Source: Streptomyces massasporeus (GTDB taxonomy: Bacteria; Actinomycetota; Actinomycetes; Streptomycetales; Streptomycetaceae). From it: 64,000 bases of DNA. Position numbers and translations under genes: made by a program. Where the stretch lies: contig NZ_BMSE01000002.1 in assembly GCF_014648995.1 (NCBI RefSeq), forward strand, positions 806,001 through 870,000, read 5' to 3'. The number at the start of each line of letters is the position of its first letter. Positions within the stretch are counted from its first letter, which is position 1. The notes below the pieces were generated by a model. It worked only from the letters and a program-made list of their open reading frames with translations. It had not been told where the DNA came from and made no database searches. Positions 25,385 through 36,410 of this stretch are shown one piece after another.

Positions 25385-26152
25385 TCATCGCTCCACCCGG
25401 TGCATTGCTCCACCGGGGTTCCCCTTGAGCTCCGCCAACTCCCCCCGCAGCGCCCGCACCTCCTCGGTCAGTTCCCGGATCGCCTCGGTCTGGCGCCGCT
25501 CCTCGACGTCGTCCTTCTCGAACCGGGCGATGAACCAGGCCGCGATGTTCGCCGTCACCACACCGAGCAGCGCGATCCCGGAGAGCATCAGCCCGACCGC
25601 GAGCATCCGTCCCAGCCCGGTGGTCGGCGCCATGTCCCCGTACCCCACGGTGGTCATCGTGGTGAACGCCCACCAGACCGCGTCCCCCAGCGTGTGAATG
25701 GAGGCACCGGGCTCGTCCCGTTCCACCTCGAGCACGGCCAGCGCACCGAAGACGAGCAGTCCCAGGCACGACCCCGCGACGTACGTGGTGACCCGCACCT
25801 GCGATGCCATCCGCGCCCGTTGCCCGGCGAGGAAGAGCATCGATACCAGCTTCAGCAGCCGCAGCGGCTGCGCCAGGGGCAGCACCACGGCCAGCAGCGC
25901 CAGCGGATTGCCGCGTACGAACCGCAGCCGGTCCTCGGCCAGCCACAGGCGGACCAGATAGTCGGCGGCGAAAGCGGCCCACACCGCCCAGTTGGTGACA
26001 TGGCAGGCGGTGAGCAGGTCCTGCGGAGCCCTCGGGGCCACGATCGGTATCGCGTAGGCGATCGCGAAGAGCACGGCCAGCGCCAGCAGCGGGCCTTGGG
26101 TGCGCCGTTCCCAACGGGCCAGAGTGGTCGAGGCGGTCATCGGGAGCGTCAT
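25385..26152 (-). CDS. Voltage-gated-like potassium channel subunit
   Basis: 255 aa. Selectivity filter TTVGYGD is explicit (TTMTTVGYGDMAPTT). Four or more hydrophobic segments precede the pore helix (WAVWAAFAADYLVRLWL; LALLAVVLPLAQPLRLLKLV), giving a KvAP/ion_trans-like layout with S1-S4-like helices, although the S4-like segment has few regularly spaced Arg. A C-terminal coiled coil (EERRQTEAIRELTEEVRALR) probably tetramerises it. ATG at 26152 is preceded at 6 nt by TACCAT, suggesting a leaderless message; ATG at 26140 is possible. The aceE terminator lies just upstream. Confidence 0.9.
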   Translation of the reverse strand: MTLPMTASTTLARWERRTQGPLLALAVLFAIAYAIPIVAPRAPQDLLTACHVTNWAVWAAFAADYLVRLWLAEDRLRFVRGNPLALLAVVLPLAQPLRLLKLVSMLFLAGQRARMASQVRVTTYVAGSCLGLLVFGALAVLEVERDEPGASIHTLGDAVWWAFTTMTTVGYGDMAPTTGLGRMLAVGLMLSGIALLGVVTANIAAWFIARFEKDDVEERRQTEAIRELTEEVRALRGELAELKGNPGGAMHRVER

Positions 26153-26171
26153 GGAAGCATGGTAGGAAACG

Positions 26172-26204
26172 CGTGGGGCGGCACCCCTCGGGTGCCGCCC
26201 CACG
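26172..26204 (-). terminator. Strong hairpin after aceE
   Basis: CGTGGGGCGGCACCC (26172-26186) and GGGTGCCGCCCCACG (26190-26204): perfect 15-bp stem with a 3-nt loop, 16 bp past the aceE stop and 20 bp before the channel gene on the same strand. Confidence 0.9.
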
Positions 26205-26220
26205 GGAATGGCCGGATGTC

Positions 26221-28968
<2,748 letters not shown>

Positions 28969-29385
28969 GCTGTTCCTTACCTGTCAGAGGGCCTGCGAGG
29001 GCCGCTGTTTCGCTGTCGTCGCCGGGGCGTCGTCGCTGGGGGGCGCGCCGCTCCCATGGTCCACCTCGGGGCCGGGAAACGTCATCTCTACCCAGCGGTA
29101 ACCCAGACGTGAGATCGACTCCGTGACGTATGGGGCGAATACCTTCGAGTCTCGTACCCATAGACGATTCCCAAACGCGCAAACAGGGCAGAAAGGTGTG
29201 GTGTGTGTCACGTCGGAGCATGATGGTGTGCCTGGAGTTGCGGTGACACCGCCAGGATCGTCACCGTTTCGGCGGTCTGAACGGCCGGGTACTTGCGCGA
29301 TCCGTCCCGCCCGTGTGGACTACGGCCAATGCTTCGCGCACGCGCGTGGCTGAGTTATTCCCAAAACATGATCAGGAGGCAACCC
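28969..29385. other. 417-bp divergent intergenic region, aceE / DUF3052
   Basis: No convincing gene. Short ORFs in it use A/T third positions freely, unlike any neighbour. It must hold the leftward aceE promoter and the rightward DUF3052 promoter. AT-richer stretches at about 29120-29190 and 29345-29372 are the likeliest places. A GTGTGGTGTGTGTCAC tract lies at about 29197-29212. I could not identify a specific operator. Confidence 0.5.
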
Positions 29386-29823
29386 GTGAGCGCGACCGCG
29401 GACCACGCGGAGGAGCGGACGAACCCTGCCGCCAGGCTGGGGTTCCAGCCCGGGCAGGTGGTCCAGGAGATCGGCTACGACGACGACGTGGACCAGGAGC
29501 TCCGCAAGGCCATCGAGGGCATCATCGAGGCCGACCTGGTGGACGAGGACTACGACGACGTGGCCGATGCCGTTGTGCTGTGGTTCCGTGACGACGACGG
29601 CGACCTGACGGACTCGCTGGTCGATGCCACCACGTACATCGAAGAGGGCGGCGCGATCCTGCTCCTCACGCCGAAGACCGGCCGTTCGGGGTACGTGGAG
29701 CCGAGCGACATCTCGGAAGCCGCCACCACGGCGGGTCTGACGGCGTCCAAGAGCGTCAGCGTCGGCAAGGACTGGAGTGGCAGCCGGCTGGCGACGCCGA
29801 AGGCCGCCAAGTCCAAGCGTTAG
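29386..29823 (+). CDS. DUF3052 domain protein
   Basis: 145-aa acidic protein of DUF3052, an actinobacterial family of unknown function. GTG at 29386 has an exact AGGAGG at 29374-29379. Visible features: [19 protein letters not shown] near the N-terminus, an acidic middle ([22 protein letters not shown]), and a basic Lys-rich C-terminus ([10 protein letters not shown]). Soluble, no catalytic motif. Same strand as the peroxiredoxin, with 106 bp between; whether they share a promoter is unclear. Confidence 0.88.
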   Translation: MSATADHAEERTNPAARLGFQPGQVVQEIGYDDDVDQELRKAIEGIIEADLVDEDYDDVADAVVLWFRDDDGDLTDSLVDATTYIEEGGAILLLTPKTGRSGYVEPSDISEAATTAGLTASKSVSVGKDWSGSRLATPKAAKSKR

Positions 29824-29929
29824 TCGTACGGCGGGGCGGGTCGGCGTTGTCGGCCCGCCCGTCGGCCTGTGCCGGTGTCTGCGTAGGGTGGTCTCACCCG
29901 AAAAGCCCCACGAAGGGACACCCACAGCG

Positions 29930-30388
29930 ATGGCGATCCAGGTCGGCGAGAAGGCCCCCGACTTCGAGCTCAAGGACAACCACGGCCGGGCCGTGCGGCT
30001 GTCCGACTTCCGGGGCCGGAAGAACGTGGTGCTGCTCTTCTACCCCTTCGCCTTCACCGGCGTGTGCACCGGCGAGCTGTGCGAGCTGCGCGACAACCTG
30101 CCCCAGTTCTCCGACCGCGACACCGAGCTGCTCGCCGTCTCCAACGACTCCATCCACACCCTGCGCGTCTTCGGCGAGCAGGAGGGCCTGGAGTACCCGC
30201 TGCTGTCGGACTTCTGGCCGCACGGCAACGTCTCGCGCGCCTACGGCGTCTTCGACGAGGACAAGGGCTGCGCCGTGCGCGGCACCTTCGTCATCGACAA
30301 GGAGGGCGTCGTGCGGTGGACCGTCGTCAACGGCCTGCCGGACGCGCGCGACCTGAGCGACTACGTGAAGGCGCTCGACTCCCTGTGA
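29930..30388 (+). CDS. ahpE: AhpE-type peroxiredoxin
   Basis: 152-aa thioredoxin-fold peroxidase reducing peroxides with an active-site Cys. Peroxidatic motif [17 protein letters not shown]: the first Cys is in the P-x3-T/S-x2-C position, and the second Cys four residues on is AhpE-like. N-terminal [16 protein letters not shown] and C-terminal [13 protein letters not shown] fit the family. ATG at 29930. Name rests on resemblance to mycobacterial AhpE. It stands just before the TerD genes, so the whole stretch reads as oxidative or chemical stress defence. Confidence 0.9.
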   Translation: MAIQVGEKAPDFELKDNHGRAVRLSDFRGRKNVVLLFYPFAFTGVCTGELCELRDNLPQFSDRDTELLAVSNDSIHTLRVFGEQEGLEYPLLSDFWPHGNVSRAYGVFDEDKGCAVRGTFVIDKEGVVRWTVVNGLPDARDLSDYVKALDSL

Positions 30389-30393
30389 CGCCG

Positions 30394-30414
30394 GTCGGGC
30401 GGCATGCGCCCGAC
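30394..30414 (+). terminator. Hairpin after the peroxiredoxin gene
   Basis: GTCGGGCG (30394-30401), 5-nt loop, CGCCCGAC (30407-30414): 8-bp stem starting 5 bp past the stop. Confidence 0.65.
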
Positions 30415-30534
30415 ACCCGCTGAAATGTGGGCTCCAGGGCCTGCGAGGGGCGGGAACCCGTCACTAGGATCGACTCGTTGATCCGACATCCGAGCACAAC
30501 GGGGCATCCGCCCCTGGACACCAATGGAGGACTC

Positions 30535-31110
30535 GTGGGAGTCAGCCTCAGCAAGGGCGGCAACGTATCGCTGAGCAAGGAGGCGCCGGGCCTGACCGCG
30601 GTCATCATCGGTCTGGGGTGGGACGTCCGCACCACGACCGGCACGGACTTCGACCTGGACGCCAGCGCGCTGCTGCTGAACAACTCCGGCAAGGTCGGCA
30701 ACGACCAGCACTTCATCTTCTTCAACAACCTCAAGAGCCCGGACGGCTCCGTCGAGCACACCGGTGACAACATCACCGGTGAGGGCGAGGGCGACGACGA
30801 GCAGATCAAGGTCAACCTCGCGACCGTCCCGCCGGAGATCGAGAAGATCGTCTTCCCGGTCTCCATCTACGACGCCGAGACCCGCCAGCAGTCCTTCGGC
30901 CAGGTCCGCAACGCGTTCATCCGCGTGGTGAACCAGGCCGGCGAGGCGGAGATCGCCCGGTACGACCTGAGCGAGGACGCCTCCACCGAGACCGCCATGG
31001 TCTTCGGTGAGCTCTACCGGCACGGCGCGGAGTGGAAGTTCCGCGCCATCGGCCAGGGCTACGCCTCGGGCCTGCGCGGCATCGCGCAGGACTTCGGCGT
31101 GAACGTCTGA
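30535..31110 (+). CDS. terD: TerD-family calcium-binding stress protein, copy 1
   Basis: 191-aa TerD domain protein. GTG at 30535 has GGAGG at 30526-30530. Begins [19 protein letters not shown], then [26 protein letters not shown], with acidic loops ([19 protein letters not shown]) that bind Ca2+ in characterised members, and ends [25 protein letters not shown]. TerD proteins act in a membrane-linked response to tellurite and other stress; in Streptomyces they affect development. About 70% identical by eye to the next gene, so a tandem duplication. First gene of the Ter region. Confidence 0.95.
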   Translation: MGVSLSKGGNVSLSKEAPGLTAVIIGLGWDVRTTTGTDFDLDASALLLNNSGKVGNDQHFIFFNNLKSPDGSVEHTGDNITGEGEGDDEQIKVNLATVPPEIEKIVFPVSIYDAETRQQSFGQVRNAFIRVVNQAGEAEIARYDLSEDASTETAMVFGELYRHGAEWKFRAIGQGYASGLRGIAQDFGVNV

Positions 31111-31120
31111 ACCACCTGAA

Positions 31121-31188
31121 GGGCCCCGGCGACGGGGCCCGAAAGGTCTTCCTGTCCGGCGCCGCACGGTTTACGTGCGGCGCCGGAC
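31121..31188 (+). terminator. Two tandem hairpins between the terD paralogues
   Basis: Hairpin 1: GGGCCCC/GGGGCCC, 7 bp, 6-nt loop (31121-31140). Hairpin 2: GTCCGGCGCCGCACG (31154-31168) with CGTGCGGCGCCGGAC (31174-31188), a perfect 15-bp stem, 5-nt loop. They suggest that copy 1 is transcribed largely on its own. Confidence 0.8.
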
Positions 31189-31247
31189 GTGCAGGACCAC
31201 CTCAGTGACACCACCGGGCCTGTGGCCCCAAGGGGAGGGACAGCATC

Positions 31248-31823
31248 ATGGGCGTCACGCTCGCCAAGGGGGGCAATGTCTCCCTGTCCAAGGCCGCGCC
31301 GAACCTCACTCAGGTGATGGTCGGGCTCGGCTGGGACGCGCGCTCCACCACCGGAGCGCCCTTCGACCTCGACGCCAGCGCCCTGATGTGCAGCAGCGGG
31401 CGCGTGCTCGGGGACGAGTGGTTCGTCTTCTACAACCAGCTCAAGAGCCCGGACGGCTCGGTCGAGCACACCGGTGACAACCTCACCGGCGAGGGCGACG
31501 GCGACGACGAGTCGCTTCTGATCGACCTGCCCAAGGTGCCGCCGCAGTGCGACAAGATCGTCTTCCCCGTCTCGATCCACATGGCCGACGAGCGCGGCCA
31601 GACGTTCGGCCAGGTCAGCAACGCCTTCATCCGCGTGGTGAACCAGGCCGACGGCCAGGAGCTCGCCCGCTACGACCTCAGCGAGGACGCCTCCACGGAG
31701 ACCGCGATGATCTTCGGCGAGCTCTATCGCTACCAGGGCGAGTGGAAGTTCAGGGCCGTGGGACAGGGGTACGCGTCGGGGCTGCGGGGCATCGCGCTGG
31801 ACTTCGGGGTCAACGTCTCATAA
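31248..31823 (+). CDS. terD: TerD-family calcium-binding stress protein, copy 2
   Basis: 191 aa, the same length as copy 1 and alignable end to end: [61 protein letters not shown] and the identical [16 protein letters not shown] end. Substitutions concentrate in the middle (residues about 45-55 and 95-115), suggesting diverged partners or timing. ATG at 31248 behind GGGGAGGG. It follows strong hairpins after copy 1, so it probably has its own promoter. 125 bp upstream of the TerC-like gene on the same strand. Confidence 0.95.
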   Translation: MGVTLAKGGNVSLSKAAPNLTQVMVGLGWDARSTTGAPFDLDASALMCSSGRVLGDEWFVFYNQLKSPDGSVEHTGDNLTGEGDGDDESLLIDLPKVPPQCDKIVFPVSIHMADERGQTFGQVSNAFIRVVNQADGQELARYDLSEDASTETAMIFGELYRYQGEWKFRAVGQGYASGLRGIALDFGVNVS

Positions 31824-31948
31824 CGCGTTATGAGCAAAATCCGGGGCCCAGTGGGGTGCCGCGGGGGGACGACTAGACTTCGGCTTCAAAAGTTCGTAAA
31901 GCCGGGTACGGCGCGGGGGAGCCCCGTACACACACGATTGGGTAGCCA

Positions 31949-33094
31949 GTGGTTCTGAAAACCTTCGGGTGGTCGTTCGCGGTCACCGCGCTCGGCCTGG
32001 TCGCGGCGGTCCTGTTCGGCGGGTGGACCGCGCTCGGCGTCGTCGCGATCCTGTCCGTCCTCGAGATCTCGCTGTCCTTCGACAACGCGGTGGTCAACGC
32101 CGGGATCCTGAAGAAGATGAATGCCTTCTGGCAGAAGATCTTCCTCACCGTCGGCATCCTGATCGCCGTCTTCGGCATGCGACTGGTCTTCCCCGTCGTG
32201 ATCGTCGCGGTCAGCGCCCAGCTGGGCCCGATCAAGGCCGTCGAACTCGCCCTGAACGACAAGGACCGCTACCAGCAGCTGGTGACCGACGCCCACCCGT
32301 CGATCGCCGCCTTCGGTGGCATGTTCCTGCTGATGATCTTCCTGGACTTCATCTTCGAGGACCGGGACATCAAGTGGCTCGGCTGGCTGGAGCGCCCGCT
32401 GGCCAAGCTCGGCAAGGTCGACATGCTGTCGGTCTGCATCGCGCTGATCGTCCTGCTGATCTCGGCGATGACCGTCGCCACCCACGCCCACCAGCACGGC
32501 GGCACCCACGTCGACAAGGCGGAGACGGTCCTGCTCGCCGGCATCGCCGGTCTGATCACGTACATGATCGTCGGCGGGCTCTCCGGCTACTTCGAGGACA
32601 AGCTCGAAGAGGAGGAGGAGCGCGAGCACGAGGCCGAGGAAGAGGCCGAGCGCACCGGCAAGCCCCGTTCCGCCGTCGCGCTGGCCGGCAAGGCCGCGTT
32701 CTTCATGTTCCTCTACCTGGAGGTCCTGGACGCGTCCTTCTCCTTCGACGGTGTGATCGGCGCCTTCGCCATCACCAACGACATCGTCCTGATGGCTCTC
32801 GGCCTCGGCATCGGCGCCATGTACGTCCGGTCGCTGACGGTCTACCTGGTCCGCCAGGGCACCCTGGACGACTACGTCTACCTGGAGCACGGCGCGCACT
32901 ACGCCATCGGCGCCCTCGCCGTACTCCTGCTCGTCACCATCCAGTACCAGATCAACGAGATCATCACCGGCCTCATCGGCGTCGTCCTGATCGCCGCCTC
33001 CTTCTGGTCCTCCGTCCGCCGCAACAAGGCGCTGGCGGCGGCCGAGGGAAAAGCCGGCTCGGACGAGAAGACTGAGGTCTCGTCCGGGGTGTGA
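31949..33094 (+). CDS. TerC-superfamily (DUF475) integral membrane protein
   Basis: 381 aa, about nine hydrophobic segments. Two half repeats carry the TerC signature acid in a helix: VLEISLSFDNAVVNAGILKKM (N-half) and LEVLDASFSFDGVIGAFAITND (C-half). A charged cytoplasmic loop rich in Glu (DKLEEEEEREHEAEEEAE) joins the halves. TerC is thought to form a membrane complex with TerD and to move Mn2+ or similar ions; metal transport in this DUF475 branch is inferred. GTG at 31949. Followed by a compound hairpin at 33124-33158. Confidence 0.92.
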   Translation: MVLKTFGWSFAVTALGLVAAVLFGGWTALGVVAILSVLEISLSFDNAVVNAGILKKMNAFWQKIFLTVGILIAVFGMRLVFPVVIVAVSAQLGPIKAVELALNDKDRYQQLVTDAHPSIAAFGGMFLLMIFLDFIFEDRDIKWLGWLERPLAKLGKVDMLSVCIALIVLLISAMTVATHAHQHGGTHVDKAETVLLAGIAGLITYMIVGGLSGYFEDKLEEEEEREHEAEEEAERTGKPRSAVALAGKAAFFMFLYLEVLDASFSFDGVIGAFAITNDIVLMALGLGIGAMYVRSLTVYLVRQGTLDDYVYLEHGAHYAIGALAVLLLVTIQYQINEIITGLIGVVLIAASFWSSVRRNKALAAAEGKAGSDEKTEVSSGV

Positions 33095-33123
33095 CACCCC
33101 TTTCTGTGAGGAACGCTCTGTGC

Positions 33124-33158
33124 GGGGCGGTTACCGAGGACTCCTCGGCGGCCGCCCC
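33124..33158 (+). terminator. Compound hairpin after the TerC-like gene
   Basis: Outer stem GGGGCGG (33124-33130)/CCGCCCC (33152-33158), small internal loop, inner stem CCGAGG (33134-33139)/CCTCGG (33143-33148). Confidence 0.65.
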
Positions 33159-33223
33159 GTTCGGTCGTCATGGGCCGTGGGTACGGCGATGACCTGCGGT
33201 CTCCAAGTGAACGTGGGGGCGGA

Positions 33224-33958
33224 ATGGGCCTGTTCGACGGACTCCGGCGCGGCGATGTGCAGTTCGACTCGGGCGACGCGTCGACCAACGCGATCGAACT
33301 GACCAAGCGGCGGGCGCAGATATCACTCACCAAGCAGGGCGCGGCCACCGGCCACCTGCGCGTCAACCTCAGCTGGCGGATGCGCACGTCCGACATCGGC
33401 GGTTCCCAGCGCGAGAGCCTGCTGCGCCATCCCTTCCGGGCGCTCAAGCCCCCCGAGGTCGTCGGCCACAGCCAGAGCATGGTCAACGTCGACCTCGACC
33501 TCGGCTGCCTCTACGAACTCCAGGACGGCAGCAAGGGCGTCGTCCAGCCCCTCGGCGGCTACTACGGCGACGTCAACGCCGCACCGTACGTCAAGCTCAG
33601 CGGCGACGACCGGTTCGGCTCCGGGTCCGGCGAGACGATGTACATCAACCTCGACCACCGCGACAGCATCAAGCGGCTGCTGGTCTTCGTCTACATCTAC
33701 GACCAGACACCCGCCTTCGACCGCACGCACGCCAGCGTCACCCTGTACCCGAGCAGCGGCCCCCGCATCGAGGTCCACCTCGACGAACGTCAGCCGCAGG
33801 CCCGCTCCTGCGCCGTCGTCATGATCGAGAAGGTGAAGGACGAGATCGTCGTCCGCCGCGAGGCGAAGTTCGTCTACGGCTTCCAGGCCGAGCTCGACCG
33901 GTTGTACGGGTGGGGACTGCAGTGGGGGCGCGGCTACAAGACCAAGGTCGACCGCTGA
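33224..33958 (+). CDS. TerD-like protein of the Ter system (TerA/TerF-like)
   Basis: 244 aa. Starts MGLFDGLRRGDVQFDSGDAS, then AIELTKRRAQISLTKQGAA, which matches the opening strands of TerD domains, and carries LDLGCLYELQDGSKGVVQPL and MYINLDHRDSIKRLLVFVYIYD in place of the classic acidic loops. Longer and more divergent than TerD copies 1 and 2, in the range of TerA/TerF-type paralogues; the subfamily is uncertain. ATG at 33224 behind GGGGGCGGA. It faces the tailed TerD gene, with 88 bp between. Confidence 0.88.
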   Translation: MGLFDGLRRGDVQFDSGDASTNAIELTKRRAQISLTKQGAATGHLRVNLSWRMRTSDIGGSQRESLLRHPFRALKPPEVVGHSQSMVNVDLDLGCLYELQDGSKGVVQPLGGYYGDVNAAPYVKLSGDDRFGSGSGETMYINLDHRDSIKRLLVFVYIYDQTPAFDRTHASVTLYPSSGPRIEVHLDERQPQARSCAVVMIEKVKDEIVVRREAKFVYGFQAELDRLYGWGLQWGRGYKTKVDR

Positions 33959-34046
33959 CCGCGCGGCCCCGGTGCGACCCGCTTCGCGGCCGTGCGCAGG
34001 GCCAGCCACCCATCACCCGCGTCAACAACCCTGCGGGTCAATATAC

Positions 34047-34952
34047 CTAGCGCCCGATGAACTGCGGGCCCTGCGGGGGCAGCCGGAAGTCGGGGTCGGG
34101 GACCGCCGTGACCGGCGGCGGGTAGCCGTAGCCGGTCTGGGCCCCCGCGGCGCCCGCCGCGGCCGGCGCCTGAGGGTAGCCGTACGCGGGCCGGCCGGTG
34201 GGCTGCGGGTAGCCGTAGGCCGGCTGCGTCGTCGGCGGCTGCTGCGGGTAGCCGTACCCGGGCTGCGCGGGCGCCGCTGTCGGCTGCTCCGGGGGCAGCG
34301 GCAGGGAGACCTCGGGAGACTGCTGTGCGGGGCCGGCGGTCGTCGGCTGCGCGGGCGTGTTCGTGGTGGGAGGAGCGGGGACCGTCGTGGTCGCCTCCTC
34401 CAGCCCCTCCGACTCGTCGACCGAGATGCCGAAGTCGGTCGCGAGCCCCTTCAGCCCGTTCGAATAGCCCTCGCCGAGCGCCCGGAACTTCCAGCCCTCC
34501 CCGCGCCGGTACAGCTCTCCGCAGATCAGCGCGGTCTCCTCGCCCGTCTCCGGCTTGACGTCGAAGTACGCCAGCGCCTCCGCGCCGGTGTCCGCGGCGT
34601 CGTACAGCAGGATGCGCAGAGCCTGCACCCGGTCGAACGTCACGCCGTCAGCCGATGCGACGAGCAGAATCCGGCCGACCTCCGACTCGACACCGGTGAG
34701 CTCTGTCTGGATCGTGTCGGTCAGGCCCTCGGCGACCCGCTTCTTGCCGAGCCGCCACACCTTTCCGGCCGGGTGCCGGGGCTGGTTGTAGAAGACGAAG
34801 TCCTCGTCGGAGCGCACACGGCCGTCGGGGCCGAGGAGCAGCGCGGAGGCGTCGACGTCCGGAACCCCCTGCCCGGGCGTCCAGCGCAGCACGGCGCGCA
34901 CCGTGGTGGCTTCCAGCGGGACGTTCGACCCCTTCAGCATCGCGTGCGTCAT
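34047..34952 (-). CDS. TerD-domain protein with Pro/Gly/Tyr-rich C-terminal tail
   Basis: 301 aa. TerD domain at residues 1-180 ([65 protein letters not shown]). The remaining 120 residues are low complexity: a Thr/Pro-rich linker and then four copies of GYGYP or AYGYP separated by Pro/Gln-rich spacers, ending [12 protein letters not shown]. Such tails are common in Streptomyces membrane or surface-associated proteins, but the partner is unknown. ATG at 34952. The only gene of the Ter block on the minus strand; it is divergent from the aldolase operon. Confidence 0.9.
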   Translation of the reverse strand: MTHAMLKGSNVPLEATTVRAVLRWTPGQGVPDVDASALLLGPDGRVRSDEDFVFYNQPRHPAGKVWRLGKKRVAEGLTDTIQTELTGVESEVGRILLVASADGVTFDRVQALRILLYDAADTGAEALAYFDVKPETGEETALICGELYRRGEGWKFRALGEGYSNGLKGLATDFGISVDESEGLEEATTTVPAPPTTNTPAQPTTAGPAQQSPEVSLPLPPEQPTAAPAQPGYGYPQQPPTTQPAYGYPQPTGRPAYGYPQAPAAAGAAGAQTGYGYPPPVTAVPDPDFRLPPQGPQFIGR

Positions 34953-35181
34953 GCGGTCATCCTGCCTGCTCGGTCCTGCTCACGACAACGCGGGGGGCCG
35001 CGGTCACGAGCGGCGCCGACGGCCGTCGGGGACTACCGTCGTCATGACGGGGTACTGGCTGTGATTGCCCGCGTTACCTGAAGTTCATGCCTGATGGGAA
35101 CCTCTGACACGGACTTCTACGTACTATTACCGGCCACCTTTCGTCGATTCGCAGGTCGCACAACCACCACGGGGGAGTTTC

Positions 35182-36348
35182 ATGCGTCATTTCGGGCACG
35201 TCGCCCCTGAGGTGCGGAAGCGTCTCTTCTTCCGCGAGCCGGGCGTGTTCACCCCGGACTCCCCGGCCCGGCTGCTCGCGGCCGCCCTGGGCGCCACGCT
35301 GTACAGCCCGGCCACCAGGCCACGCCTCGCCGACGACGTCCTCAAGCAGGCCGGGCGGGGCGTGGTGTCGATGGTGCTGTGCCTGGAGGACTCGATCGAC
35401 GACGCGGACGTCGGCCCCGGCGAGGAGAACCTCGTCCGTCAGCTGACGGCCCTGGACGACCTCCCGGACGCCGATCTGCCGCTGCTGTTCATCCGGGTCC
35501 GTACCCCCGAGCAGATACCCGACCTGGTGCGCCGCCTCGGCCCCGCCGTCCGGCAGCTGTCCGGATTCGTCCTGCCCAAGTTCACCGAGGAACGCGGCAT
35601 CCCCTTCCTGGAGGCCCTGGCCATCGCCGAGGCCGAAAGCGGCCGTCGCCTTTTCGCCATGCCCGTGCTGGAGTCCCCGGAACTGCTCTACCGGGAGTCG
35701 CGCGTGGAGACCCTGGAGGGCATCTCCCGGGCGATCGACAAGTACCGCGAGCGGGTCCTCGCCCTGCGCCTCGGCGTGACGGACTTCTGCTCCTCCTACG
35801 GGCTGCGCCGGGGCCCCGACATGACGGCCTACGACGTGCAGATCGTCGCCTCCGTGATCGCCGACGTGGTGAACATGCTGGGCCGCGCCGACGGGACCGG
35901 CTTCACCGTGACCGGGCCCGTGTGGGAGTACTTCCGGGTCCAGGAGCGCATGTTCAAGCCGCAGCTGCGGCAGAGCCCCTTCCTTGAGGTGCAGGCCGCG
36001 GAACTGCGCGAGAAGCTGATTGAGCACGCCATGGACGGCCTGCTGAGGGAGATCTCCCTGGACCATGCCAACGGCCTGCTGGGCAAGACCTGCATCCACC
36101 CCTCGCACGTGCTGCCGGTGCACGCCCTGTCGGTCGTCAGTCACGAGGAGTTCTCGGACGCCCAGGACATCCTGCGGCCCGAGCGCGGTGGCGGGGGTGT
36201 GCTGAGATCGGCGTACACGAACAAGATGAACGAGGTGAAGCCGCACCGGGCCTGGGCCGAGCGGACCCTGCTGCGGGCCGAGGTTTTCGGCGTGGCGAAC
36301 CAGGACATCGGCTTCGTGGAACTGCTGGCGGCGGGTCTGCCGGGCTGA
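35182..36348 (+). CDS. HpcH/HpaI aldolase / CitE-like lyase of the Ter biosynthetic arm
   Basis: 388 aa, TIM-barrel of the HpcH/CitE superfamily. VSMVLCLEDSIDDADV holds the acidic metal-binding site, GFVLPKFTEERGI the Lys/Glu strand, and LFAMPVLESPELLYRESR the family Glu. Such enzymes make or break C-C bonds on CoA esters or oxo-acids. This branch occurs beside TerD/TerC genes in many bacteria, where it was predicted to help make a small molecule (Anantharaman, Iyer and Aravind's Ter analysis). ATG at 35182 after GGGGGAG. 20 bp before the PRTase fusion: same operon. Confidence 0.9.
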   Translation: MRHFGHVAPEVRKRLFFREPGVFTPDSPARLLAAALGATLYSPATRPRLADDVLKQAGRGVVSMVLCLEDSIDDADVGPGEENLVRQLTALDDLPDADLPLLFIRVRTPEQIPDLVRRLGPAVRQLSGFVLPKFTEERGIPFLEALAIAEAESGRRLFAMPVLESPELLYRESRVETLEGISRAIDKYRERVLALRLGVTDFCSSYGLRRGPDMTAYDVQIVASVIADVVNMLGRADGTGFTVTGPVWEYFRVQERMFKPQLRQSPFLEVQAAELREKLIEHAMDGLLREISLDHANGLLGKTCIHPSHVLPVHALSVVSHEEFSDAQDILRPERGGGGVLRSAYTNKMNEVKPHRAWAERTLLRAEVFGVANQDIGFVELLAAGLPG

Positions 36349-36410
36349 CGGCACGACGCAAGGGATCCATGGAGAAGGCTGAGAAGGCAGTGAACGAGGG
36401 GGAGCATCAG

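Noticed and set aside
28984..29211. 75-codon leftward ORF upstream of aceE, with two Cys (FCPVCAF) in its start
   Set aside because: Third codon positions are A/T-rich unlike every real gene here, it has no ribosome site, and it ends at the aceE leader; kept only as a curiosity.
30421..30480. Possible tRNA before terD copy 1
   Set aside because: Could not form acceptor, D and T arms; no GTTCGA T-loop.
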